Positions 14,301 to 25,800 of a stretch of 64,000 nt of DNA are shown here, one piece after another. Location of the stretch: contig VZTI01002747.1 of the NCBI GenBank assembly GCA_013397865.1, positions 612,647-676,646 of the forward strand, given 5' to 3'. The translations under genes were made by a program, and so were the position numbers. Origin of the DNA: Struthidea cinerea. Its lineage: Eukaryota > Chordata > Aves > Passeriformes > Corcoracidae. Within the stretch, counting starts at the first letter, position 1, and the number at the start of each line of letters is the position of its first letter. The notes below the pieces were generated by a model that was not told where the DNA came from, made no database searches, and saw nothing but the letters and a program-made list of their open reading frames with translations.

Positions 14301-15930
14301 CTTAAAATTGCCATTTTACTGTTCTGTTTAATAGCTCAAGCTGCTAAAACTATCAGGAACATTTCCAATCCTGTGTGGAATTCTAGAAGTCTCTCACAGC
14401 ACATAGGAATGAAAAAGGCACAACAGCAATCACCTGTGGAACAGACCCTGTACAGTAGATAAATTGCAAATTATCTGCTACAAAGCCAGGTCCAAGCAAC
14501 ACAGTCTAGCAGATAAAAAACACATGGTTTACTCAAATATGACAATTACCATACATTGATTCACTATATGACTGATATTATATCTAGTTAAAGAATTTTG
14601 GATTTCAAGCAATAAGGAAAGTGAGTAATTACGTTATTAAAATCTAAAGATGTTTAAAACCCTCAAATTCTACTTTATAATGTCACATTTAGTATCCAAA
14701 ACTCATCTTTACAGCTTCTGATATAAAGTGATCTAAGGGCATTTCAATTTTAGGGAGAAATGAGATGTCATCTATAGATCTTTAGTATCAGCAAGATTCA
14801 ATGAAGTGGTAATTTGCAGTAATAGGCAAAACCTAAATATGGCACACCTGGGAAAGAAGCAGCTCTGAGGACTAGAGCAGACTCATCCCAACTGTCTTTA
14901 CTCCAACAAAGGCTGCATTAAGCCAAGCTCTCTCACTCTGTTAAAGTTTTAGCATGCAATAAAATTAATGTTCCTCTACATATTGATTTTTCACTTCATA
15001 AAAATGTAAGACTCTGCAAAAGAAAATTTCATCTCCTTGCAAGTTTTCATATTTGTTTCTTTCTTTGGCCTAATATCAACTGGCAACCAAAGTGCTTCAC
15101 ACCCAAGGCTGTCCCAATGTCACTGATCCCTCTGTCCAGATAAAGCAATGCATTGCAACAGCCGTGTCATTGTCACAAGAAAAACCCAACAGCAAAACTC
15201 CTACTTTTAGAGACACAAAGTCAATCTAAATGCACATTTAACTATATACAATGGATGGCTTCACTGGCCTCCAGTAAGGAGCTCCCCACTCCAGTTTAAC
15301 AGCAATGTTTTTCAATTACCTATTGAAAAGGAAAAAATCGTAACTCACCCAGACAGAAAAGCTGGTTCTTGTCTTGAACAATACTGAGTTATTTGTATGT
15401 GTTTTGAAGAATTTTGGAAGGTAAAACAGGATAAGAAAGTAAAAATAGGACATTAAGTCTGGATTATCAGCAAAGAAACCAAATAGCTACAATAAATTCA
15501 GACATGATGCCTTGAGATGAAAGACATCCCACAACTAAACATAAGTGGAAGGTACATGTAGGAACAAAATAAGACCTAGTGATCTCAACATCTATTGTAA
15601 AAGACATGGAGAGTTATTGATCTCACTTTGCTATTTTCAAATACAATCTGCTTTGTAATGAAATTTAGCCGTTATAAAAACATAAAAAATATTTAATTGG
15701 CTTGAATTTTATCATGCTTGCCCCAAAGTATGTTTATTAAAAATTATTTCCTCTCATCTTTTATATAATTATTTTTATGGTATAAATATTCTGTCAAGAA
15801 ATCCATAACATAATTTCTCTTACTATCTTTGCAAAACTCCATTTTTTGAGCATTTGCTTGGCTCCTACCGAGTTTCTGTGGCCTGTTTTTTCTATTTGAA
15901 TCCTAGTGAAAGGTGAACCTTAGAACTACA
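8378..15930. other. AT-rich unique non-coding sequence
   Basis: No gene supported. Open frames are at most about 75 codons and unrecognised (for example minus strand 10175-10399, plus strand 14232-14462). There are short (TA)n patches near 13183-13192. An imperfect inverted pair lies near 9090-9120 (CAGTTCA and TGAACTG around an 8-base loop, flanked by a second short CTTGA/TCAAG pair), possibly chance. The motif at 12762-12770 superficially recalls a CR1 tail, but the flanks do not match. Confidence 0.55.
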
Positions 15931-15980
15931 TAGATTTCATATTTTAGATTTCATATTAGATTTCACATTAGATTTCATAT
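15931..15980. repeat. Short minisatellite, four 12-13 bp units
   Basis: The unit TAGATTTCATAT is repeated four times head to tail, with one- or two-base T insertions between early copies and a single T-to-C change in the third copy. Total length is about 50 bases. It lies in unique AT-rich sequence with no gene nearby. Confidence 0.9.
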
Positions 15981-17137
15981 TTTTCTTCCTCTGTAGAACT
16001 CTTTATGACAAAGCATTTAGCATTGATTTTTATAAAAGCTAGACCAGTAATAATATAATTAGGAATGCTTAAAATTATAGGCATCTTAGAAACAATTTGC
16101 AGAGCACACTGGAAGCAAGTATTATTTCTATGTTACAGAATTTAAATTGAAAGGTACAAATTAATTAAGACATGAACTATAGCTGGCACATCACACAGTG
16201 AGTATAAGGAACTTTGACCAATGCTCTAAGTCTGCTGAGCGTGGTAGCAATAATGCAGGTGGTCACTGAGTTCTTATTCCCTCTGGCTCAGCTTCTGTTA
16301 CTACCACTGCTAGAAATATAAAATCAAAATAGTATGACCAGACCTTTGAAAAAGTAGACAAAGCTTTTCACTGCTTCCATAAAGCAAAATATGCTTCTCA
16401 GTGGCATATCTGTATTTACCAGTGTTATCAACCTTAAGAATTTTATTTAGTTGCCATAGAAAAAAATTTATTGTTTTATGGTCAAATAATGTGGCACTGT
16501 GTTGTGAATTAAATTTCTTAGCACCATCTGAACAGAAACTTCTCTTTCTTTGTTTAGTACGAAATTATTTTGTCAGACGCTTCTTCTCATCAGTCTCTTG
16601 TTTAATTGCTTTTGTCTTTAGCAACAACAGCATTCAGTTTTTTAATTATATGTTTGGGTAGGCCCTAAATCACTGCAACAGACAGGGACAGGGCAACCAT
16701 CATTTGCTTCCATGGTAAATAAGAAGTGTGGCTAAACACTGTCATCTGTAGAATTTACATAAACACATTAATTAGCCTTCCTTTGTTTCTCTTCAAAACC
16801 ATATTAAAATACCAGACACAGCTGTCTCTACAAAAGATTAAATTCATGTCCTTTCTAATTTATGATGTCACCCCAGTCACAAGCAATTTCCAGTAGTTTT
16901 ATTTTCAAAGGAAAGACAACTAATGAAAACACCACTATAAAATTTTAAAATGTGGAAGTTGTGCAGACATTCTACAAAAAAATTTAGTATTCTTTTGAGA
17001 CATCTTTCCCATAGCAATGGCAAAGATACACAGGCCAGCATTCCTGAAGCTAAATCAAACTTCACTTCCAATAAAATAAGCAGTTATTATGACACAAGCT
17101 GAGAGCTTTTCCTTCTATTAGAATATTGCTTTCTCAT
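15981..17137. other. AT-rich unique non-coding sequence before the first LTR
   Basis: No gene supported. The plus-strand frame at 16401-16661 (86 codons) is hydrophobic and rich in F, L and S, as expected for a T-rich non-coding strand, and has no recognisable family signature. Confidence 0.55.
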
Positions 17138-17728
17138 GTACTCGGCTGGTTTTGCTTAGGATAGAGTTAACTTTCTCCACAGTAGCTGGTGTGGAGCTGT
17201 GTTTTGGATTTGTGCTGGAAACAGCGCTGATAACACAGGGATGTTTCAGCTGTTGCTGAGCAGAGCTTACACAGAGTCAAGGCCTTTTGTGCCTCTCACC
17301 CCACCCCAGCAGTGAGGAGGCTGGGGCTGCACATGGAGGGGACACAGCCAGGACACCTGACCCCAACTGACCACAGGAATATCCCAGTCCATGTGGTGTT
17401 GTGCTCAGCATATAGAGCTGGTGGAAGAAGAAGGAAGGTGGGGACATTCAGAGTGATGGCGTTTGTCTTCTGCAGTCACTGTCACTGCATGGTGGAGCTC
17501 TGTGTTCCTGGGGATGGCTGAACACCTGCCTGCCAATGAGCAGCCGTGAATTAATCCCTTAGGTTTTTTGCTTGCATGCATGGTTTTCCCTTTATCTGTA
17601 AATTGCATTTATCTCACCTCATGAGTTTTCTAAACTTTACCCATCTGATTCTCTCCCTCATCCCACTGAGAGGGAAGTGACCAAGCAGTTATGTGGAGCT
17701 GAGCTGCCCCTGGGGTTATAATGACACA
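17138..17728 (+). mobile_element. Solo LTR of an ERVL-type endogenous retrovirus
   Basis: This GC-richer block matches, from memory, a widespread passerine LTR family (TguERVL/TguLTR5-like). It has a GGCTGGTTTTG start, then 'GGATAGAGTTAAC', 'GATAACACAGGGATGTTT', 'ACAGAGTCAAGGCC', a CCCCACCCCAGCAG block, a TATA-like TATAGAG at 17411-17417, 'TTCAGAGTGATGGCGTTTG', 'GGGGATGGCTGAACACCTGC' and the end GGGGTTATAATGACA. Known LTRs start TG and end CA; the best TG here is 17138-17139 and the best CA ends at 17726-17728. No internal retroviral genes lie on either side, so it is a solo LTR. Target-site duplications are not clear, although ATGACACAA occurs at both 17089-17097 and 17721-17729. The family name is approximate and the plus orientation is inferred from the order of these blocks. 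Confidence 0.88.
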
Positions 17729-20700
17729 AACACATAAAAAAATTAATTGACAGGGTAACACTTAAGGATGAGCCAAATCATTGGGGTTTTACTTTTTCTG
17801 ATAGGGATGATCAGTACTTGCAGAATGGAAGTATGGAATGGAAAGTATTTATGGAAATGTATCATATTCAAAGCATCACATGAATTTATGGAATAAAGTA
17901 AATGGGTTGATGTGATAGCCAAAAGGGCCTTTCAGAGACTGAGAATGAAAATTTCCCAATCTCAAGAGCGACAGTAACACTAGAAGAGGAAAAATTAGTA
18001 AAAATATAAGATCTTGTATTAGAAAATAATGACAAAATGGTATTATTTTATTGCTACTGCCAGAGTCAATACACATGTATCTACAGTGTTGCAACAGATG
18101 AGGACAAAAGGAAAAGGACAAAGACCAAGTAGAAAGTCCAACAACAAGAGACTGAACCCACTTGATGTAATAAAGCCCATATCTATTATACTGTATTGAA
18201 ATCCATATAATTACCTTTATTCCTTACTTAATATTTATGAAAATACTACAGTTACAATTAAATGCCACGTACACATCATAGAGCATTTGTGACCACAGAT
18301 GGAAAATTTAAAATGTTAGAAAACCACTGTGAACAGTCACTTTTTCACCTATTTCAGCATAATACTCTTTTTAATAGAAACAAGCAAGAGAATGTTCACA
18401 AGTGAGAAACAGGATTAAAACAAAATGTTTTTAACAAACTATTAATTGCATTTGTGGCATAGCATAGTTTTAGCTTTTTTATCTAATGAACCAAAATCTC
18501 TTTAACAACCAATAGTGACAGACACAGTACTGACAACACTTACAAAAAAAAGGCTGAACACTACACAAATATTATTTGGGTTAAATTTTTCCCAAGACCT
18601 GATCTCAAGTCTCTGTCCACATAGTATCTTATAGCAGTCTTACAGTACCACATATTAGTCTTATAGTATCACTTCTTTGCTTATAAAAAAACCCTTAAAA
18701 TGCATGTAAAGGGTTTATTATACTACACAAAAACATTATAATCAATATAATTTTTTATCCTCCCTATGGAATTGTGAGTTGAGACCTCATTCTGGAATGG
18801 ACCCACCTCTCTGTCTAACCTCCAGAGACTTGATATTGGCCAGCATTGATGTTTAATTAAACAATTAGCTCAAAGAATTTGAATACTTAACATAAAACAA
18901 TGCTCATCATAAACTAACCTCACTGTGCTGCCAAAATATATTTTGAATACAGAAAGATAGCTTTACTAAAATACTAATTTTACAAATTTAAATGCATTAA
19001 ATTAGCAAGAGGAAAAAAAATAAAACAACCTTGGTCACCCAGCCTCATTAGACCTACACATTCATATTTTAAATTACTAACTAGTAATACATGGCTATTA
19101 CTCTGCAACCATTGAGGTCCAGAATGAAAACTGCGGCCTCCAAACTAAGTAAAGAAAGCATGAAAGGCTGTGAGATAAAGAATCTGCTTTCAAAAGACTC
19201 CTAAATGCATCTAGGTTTGTAGCAGTAACTGCATTAAGCAAACCCATCAGCTGCAGAGAAAGCAGATGAGTGTAAGAGTAGGCTATTGCCCATGACAGGA
19301 AATCTTAGCAATCTGCTCTAACTGGCCATGCTTCAGCAAAGCAGTTAAGGATGGTGCTAAAGGGCTCTCTTGGCTAGGAATACCTTCTTGAATTGAGCCT
19401 GAGGACCTTGTGGAGTTAGGGCCAGATAAAAACATGCATTATTCCTTTTTTGTGCACAAAACTATTCCAATACAGAGTGCTCAGAGAACTGATGCATTCA
19501 ACTTCCTTACCATTTAATAGAAACAAGAACAGGATGTATTTAACAACTATAGAAATATACAATTTTCATATGTATTGAAAGTCACATCTGAAGTTGACTA
19601 TAAACATACTGGATACACTCTTCTCTGCAAAGCTGGAGTGATAAAGGCACAATGAGGCTTATTGGGATGAGAGTATATTTACAAAAATGAGTGCGAGAAG
19701 CATATTTGTATTATAAATAAAACCTTAGAGTATGTATGCTTTGGCTGAAACTTTGAAATTTAGAAAAGCGTGCAAAGCATCTTTATTTTTTTAAGGAAAT
19801 TTTTAGAGGAATTTATGTATTTCATATATATATTCTTTAAGCTGGTAATTTCTCTGAAAGCAACAGTCCACATACCTGGGGGAGGAAGCCATTTAGTGAA
19901 CACTACTATGTCATCTTTCTTCTAAAAAAAAAATGCCGACATCTCTATCATCAATGGTAAAAAATATTTATATATCTATAAAAAATACTTATTTTTGTGT
20001 ATAAGGTGTAACCAAATCAAAAAAGCAGAATATGCTCTTCCATCTATTTTTAGTGTAATTTATTACTTAGTGTTATTAATTACAAAAGAAAGCACATATA
20101 TTGCTTGTCTTATAAGTTGTATAAATGCTATGAACTACTGAACAAATTGAATCTTTTTATTTGCTTACAGCCCTTAAAGAAGACTACGTCTCACTATAGA
20201 TATCCTCGTACAGCCTGACTTTTGGGGCTTTGAAGGCTTCAGGGAGGTATTACTGCAATACACAACTTTCACTCAGCAAATCTGTCCTTTATGTCTTAAG
20301 AAATAAACCCCAGAATCACTAAATATTAGTAATTATATCCAATTTCTTTCCTCCATGAAAGAGGCATGTTCCTAGCTCCTCCCAATTCACCTCTAACCTC
20401 TAGCATTTCTAGTATAGGGTGGGGCAAGATTAAATTTTTTTAAGTCAGAAAGAAAGAGCCTTTTTATTTCTATCTAATTTCCAGGTTTTAGAATTATGTA
20501 TTTTATGCATTCCACGTGACAAAAAGATCAAGCTGTTTGACAGTACTAGGACAAAGAATCTACCCAGCACATTTACTGATTAATCTGGAATCTTACTCCC
20601 AGCTTGTTATTGTCCCTCATTTCCACAAAACAAAACATCATTGCCAGCAAATACACATTTGTTCTTCTTCTAACATTGTTTTCTACAGCTTGAACATTCT

Positions 20701-21500
20701 TTCTCACTCTGCCAGTGAACTTGTATTGGAGTAGAATAAAAAGACAGTACAATTTCTTTATTCTACAAGGATAGGTAATAATTCTTAATAATACCTCAGA
20801 CAGAATCTCTATTTCCTCAACTCTAGCTACCCATCTTGTACTTCTTCCTTTTAGAATTCCTGTTTCCATCATATGTGACCCAAACTAGAAACAGAATTTC
20901 AGATGAAATCCCACCAGTACCATGTACATTGCTTTTAATATTTTCTTCCCACTTCTAAAAATGCTGTAATACATCCTGATATGTCTTTACACTTGTCTTT
21001 TTTCATTGCCATGTCACATTTATGGCTTTAGTCACCCTGAGACTAATAAAGCCAGATCTCTCTCTTCCTCTGACACTTCCAATTATAACTCCCAGCTTAT
21101 AACAGAAAAATCGTATTAGTTCCTAATTAGACTTTGTACTACACACTCTTGTTTCAGTCACCTTTCCTTCTCTGACTTTTTAATCTGACTTTCACATCTT
21201 TTTCTATCAGCTGGTTTTCCAGCCTTTATTTTTGTACTCAGAGAAATATTTCCTATTGTCTCCAAATTAGGCCACAGTTTAATATGAATTTCAGTAGCAC
21301 TGATCTGAATTAAACTAATCCAGGAGTAGGAAAAAATGTGGCTCCACATTGGCTCCCCTATCCAGTTTATCATACAAGTTCTGCCAACAGTCAACATGAG
21401 GGTGAAAACAAGCCCAGAAGGGAGGATGTGCTTCTTTAAACTGATGGAACACATCAACCTGCTCCAGAGGCATTATCTAGTAGTCCTTCACTAGCCTCAG
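17729..21500. other. AT-rich unique non-coding sequence
   Basis: No gene supported. Overlapping frames at 20516-20872 and the minus-strand frame at 21158-21457 (99 codons) give no recognisable protein. A short imperfect inverted repeat around 18689-18716 (AAACCCTT and AAGGGTTT) is probably chance. Sequence becomes gradually GC-richer after 21.4 kb towards the LTR island. Confidence 0.5.
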
Positions 21501-22009
21501 CCTGTCTAACAGCTGACTGCCGTAATCTTCTCTTTGCTATCAGCCTTTATCTTTTCCTGGCTGCAGCACTTGTTCGATCCATCACTCATTGCACTGCTTC
21601 AGGATGCTAAGAACGTAGATCATCATTCACCTGTTGCCACTATCCTGACAGGCCTAAGCAAAGGGTCAGAGAGAAGAGCCCATGGAGGGGGTGAGAATGC
21701 AGCTGCTGATGGCAGAAGGTTGGAAAAACTGCAACCAGGAAGTTAATCTGCAAAGGTTGTTTCACAGCCCAGTACCAGACTGGTAAGAGTTTGCTGCTCT
21801 CAAAGCACCAGATCATTTTCACCCTTTTCCTTTCTGTGTTATTACTGTTTCTCTTCCCTGCTCCCAGCTGTGGGTGAGGGTTTTTCACCCGCTTCCAGCA
21901 GGTCCTCCTCCTGGTATTTACAGAGGCCGCCTCCGCCGACCCCAATGAGTGCCCTCAGGTGGATGGAGGGGTCGGAAGCGGACCGATCCTCTTCCTTGGA
22001 GGAGGACTC
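21501..22009. other. GC-rising flank of the second LTR, possible ERV internal remnant
   Basis: This segment is clearly richer in G+C than the sequence before it and abuts the LTR start. Its last bases include a purine run (GGAGGAGGA, 21998-22006) close to the TG of the LTR, a position where a retroviral polypurine tract would sit if the LTR were a 3' LTR. No envelope or polymerase motif can be read in any frame; the best plus frame (21534-21746, 70 codons) is unrecognised. It could equally be host sequence. Kept as a low-confidence call. Confidence 0.25.
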
Positions 22010-22410
22010 TGTAGTTTAGGATCCCCGCCCAATCTCCTCCCACTTGTTGTCCATCAAGATTTACCCCGCCTAGGTTGCACATGCCCAGTTGGTTTGTTCT
22101 AGATTGTTCCCCAGTTACATATCCATCATGTTGGCTCCTCCCTAACTCCTCCCTAACTCCTCCCCAGTTAATACCCCATTGGTTGTTGCATCCTCACTCC
22201 TCCCCTTTGTCTTTCCCTTATTGGTCTGTGTTGTAAACCCCCTCCCTTGAATTTTCCCCTTAAAAACCCTTGTCAGCCTAAAATCGCTCGGAGTTTCTCC
22301 CCCTCCTGCCATGCTGCAAATAAAGCTGCTGTTGGTAAGAGAAAGAGCTCCCCTTCTCTCTTCTACTTCTCTTCGCCTCTGGGGTCGCACGGCCATATCA
22401 ACGCCTACCA
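22010..22410 (+). mobile_element. LTR of an avian endogenous retrovirus (ERVK-like)
   Basis: The block starts TGTAGTTTAGG and holds the standard LTR signals in order. Two inverted CCAAT boxes (ATTGG at 22179-22183 and 22220-22224) come first, then a TATA-like TTAAAAA (22260-22266), then AATAAA (22319-22324), then a C/T-rich U5. The U3 part has an 11-bp unit CTCCTCCCTAA repeated in tandem (22135-22165). From memory it resembles passerine ERVK-class LTRs. The 3' end is uncertain: CCTACCA at 22404-22410 could pair with the TGTAG start, but GC-rich sequence continues to about 22.6 kb. No tRNA primer-binding site follows, so it is a solo LTR or a remnant 3' LTR. No clear target-site duplication. 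Confidence 0.75.
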
Positions 22411-22800
22411 CGTGCAGCCTGAGTGACCTGGATACCAGGCCTCGGGAGGCTGATTAGCCCGCCTCACCCCGCTGCAGCGACACTCCGCCTGACGCGGACA
22501 CCCGTGCTCTGCCGTAGAGCCCCTAAAAGGCAGTGTCCTTTGCAGTGTCGCCAAGCCCTGCCGGGACCGAGGGCCGGCCGCGACAGCCAGCCATGCACTC
22601 CTGCTCTGGGCATTGCTCTGGGCTTTGTGAACTTTCTGCACCCACCTCAGAGCCAAGGACTGCCTGGGACACTGGGAGTGACTGCATGCACAAATGCTGA
22701 CCGATGGGAACACTCAAGCAGGGAGACAGCCATGGAGGCAGAACCATGCAGCTCTTTTCTTTTCCATCTCTTCTCCTTTCAGTTGTTTTATCAATGGATT
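22411..22800. other. CpG-rich sequence downstream of the second LTR
   Basis: GC- and CpG-rich up to about 22.6 kb (for example GGGCCGGCCGCGACAG near 22571-22586), then falling back to AT-rich. It may be the rest of the LTR, a second nested repeat, or part of the element's leader. A plus frame of 133 codons runs through it (22423-22824), rich in P, R, L and C, as GC-rich non-coding sequence usually gives. Codons match no protein I know and overlapping minus frames are also open, so I do not call a gene. Confidence 0.4.
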
Positions 22801-25800
22801 GTAATACAAACTAAGAATAAGTAGTATCAATAATGAACAACTAAGCAACAAACTTGAGTTCATTTTCATACACCAAGTCACTGCTACTCCGTGTTAAAAA
22901 CAATATACCAATTTAAATGTTCAAAAGGTATTTAGGAGTTGGGAAGACTTTAATTATTCACTCAGCCGGAATCCACAATATGAGCTTATGATAATTGTGA
23001 TTGCCCAGTGGGTCAATTAGGAAAGTTCAGGGAAAAATATGCTTTTCCTTCAGATGAAGAGAAGAAATATACTGGGACACCACTCTGCAGCACTGAAATA
23101 GGCATTCATCATCTTGCCACGTTAGAGTGCAGGCATACTTGATGATATAGAAATATATCATTAAATAAAGTCTCTCGTCCAAATATTTATGACTTAATTA
23201 CTTACTTGTATAAAGACAAACTTCTGCTTTAAAAAATCATGAAAGTTTAATGAGGACAGAAGGCAGTAGAGTTAGACTTGTGAAACAAACTCTATCTCCG
23301 AGGTAGCAGCTGAGAAAATGTCCCACAGTTATTACATGACTTGAGAATGGAAACCAGGTTCTGACACAATTAACCTTTTGGCAATACAGAAAAGTTATTA
23401 AAAAGACTAACTGGTGTTTTCTTGAAGGCCAAAATTTGTACACCTTGCAAACCCACTCAAAATCAGCACTACTTCAAAACTGATGAACACACAAGGAGCA
23501 GTTACAATTAACTTTTATTTTCAGAAGAAGTATTAGAGGTACCAGAACATAGTCTGGATGTCAATTTTTTTTATTTAGAACAAATTAAAAAAACAGATAA
23601 TGCATGCCAAATACTAACATAGGAAACAGACGACAGATGAAACAGTAATAAGGCAGAAGGTAAGGGACACAACTTCTAAGAGTAGCAAGGTAACAGTTAG
23701 TACCTGGCAGATAAATTTATTATGGTCGTAATCAAGTCTCCTGTTGCTGTTGTGAAACTGTGAAATGGATTCCAGGATGAAGACTTAACAAATTTATCTA
23801 TTCTTGAGCCACCTTACATGCTTTTGAAAAGATATATTTTTATTTCTGTTTTAGTGGCATGCACCCTACTATTGGTGTTGCAGGTAATTGTACAAATAGC
23901 AGTCAAGGGCAGTTTTACCAATCAAAATGTTGCTGTTCTTCCATTGCAACTTAAAATATTTTCAGAGCTTTTGCTAATTTAACACTCTAGCTAAGTACTG
24001 GGATCATCTCATCTGAAGATACACTTATCTAAAACAAAGTTCAGTAGAAATTCATATGCACACACACACACAGATGCACACATACAGAAAACAGCAGGAC
24101 AGAAACAGCATTACAGCAAATGCCATCCAGGATCATATGCAGAAAATTAAATGTTAATGAGTTGTAGATCTCAAAATAACTTATTTCTTCTATTCCTCTT
24201 TCTAAAATACATTCATACCAATATTTCTTAAACCTAAAGGTGACTTTCTGATCACACTGAAATCAGTAATTCAAAAATTCTCTTCAACAAAACCAACAGT
24301 TTGCCTGGGATTTTGCTTATGTATGTCCCTCAGTTTTATATGTACCTCACTGTTTTTTCTTTGGTTTATGGGTAATTTGGTTTCCAAGCATATATATATA
24401 TAGAGTTTACAATAGGCCTTGGAAAAGTGATCATAGCATATGCAGTAATTGCTACCATGAAAGCCACCATTTCAGATTTTTCATGGCTTCAAGAAAACCA
24501 GTAATAAATTTGTTTTTCTACAATTTTAGTTCTGAACCATGTAAAACATTTTACTACAACATCTATCTCATTCCCTACAAGTACATTTGGGAATGATTTG
24601 TCAAAGAAAGCGGGAATGATTCTATGATTCCTTGAGATGTTATCAACAAATAACTGCAAAAGAACTTCCAATTAAGCCCCATGATGCTGATGCTAAATGT
24701 TTCATTTCCACAAGCTCTTCAGAGAGCCAGTGCATTATTCCACTGAACTACTGAAATATGGAATTACATGGTATTAAAGGTGAGGTATATGTTTATAGAG
24801 CCTATTGAATGCTTTCAAAAATAAACACCGATAGCATTTCATTGTTTAAAAGCAGTTTCTCTCTTTCTTTAAACCCTTTAAAAAGTCTATGAAAATTTTA
24901 ATATTCACAGGATTTACACACAGGTAAAATAATAGAAGTATGGTTCTCAGAACAAAAAGATTTGCCATGTACTATAGAGCTCTCGAATGCTAGAGCTCTT
25001 CTGAAAGGGCTGATTAATCACACTGTTTAAAGGTTGTGACACATTTATGCCCAAACTAACACAGGCAAAGCTAGTAATTCACAGTCACAAACCTGTGCAA
25101 GAGACAGCTTATGTGTTGGGACATTTGGTTTCAAATTCTGGACCTTTTTGGACCCTGCCCATTTCTGGTATTGAACTCACTTAATTGGCATATCTTAACA
25201 CTTCTGTGTTAAGATATGAAGAGGAAAACCAAAAAGCCTAATTTGTTATTTGATTTGCTTTAAAAATCCTTTGCCATTTAAGTTGACACAGAAGAACCAT
25301 AAAAACTGAAGAATAGGAATAATAATTCATATTGTACTTCTCCTTAGTCAAGACCATAAACTTTAGATTCACTCTAAAAAAAAAAGCAGGCTGCAGAACA
25401 TTTATTTAAAGCACATAAATAGGTGTTGATCATAAATACACTGAAGATGTCCAACCAATTTTAAATAAATATTTAAATGGGTTTTAGTAAATTATTAACA
25501 TGATGTTCAAGCTCTGTAGAACCAAAATTTAGTCAAGGAAGAGCATTATAGGCTTCTCTAGAGAGACAATGGATATTTGATGCCATCAGCACCCTAGAAC
25601 CCTTGGAGTACAGTTGTGCTTATCACAGGCAAAAAAAAAGCCATACTGGTATATGCCAAGTAAAAGTTTTTCTCAACAGTTAACCCAAGCCAGAATAGTG
25701 ACCTTTCAATCTATCTGCCTTACAAGCTTCCAAAGCATTTACCCATGAAAAATTTATATACCTTGCTCCATCTCTTTTCCACCAAAAAGAAGAAAAATGG

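Noticed and set aside
22423..22824. 133-codon plus frame downstream of the second LTR
   Set aside because: It lies in GC-rich sequence, where stops are rarer; minus frames overlap it, its composition is P/R/L/C-rich, and no domain is recognisable.
24600..24632. ATTCTATGATTCC, resembling a CR1 tail octamer
   Set aside because: The sequence upstream has none of the CR1 3' blocks (GGTTGGA, CCCTTCCAACC) found at the other three copies, so it is probably chance.
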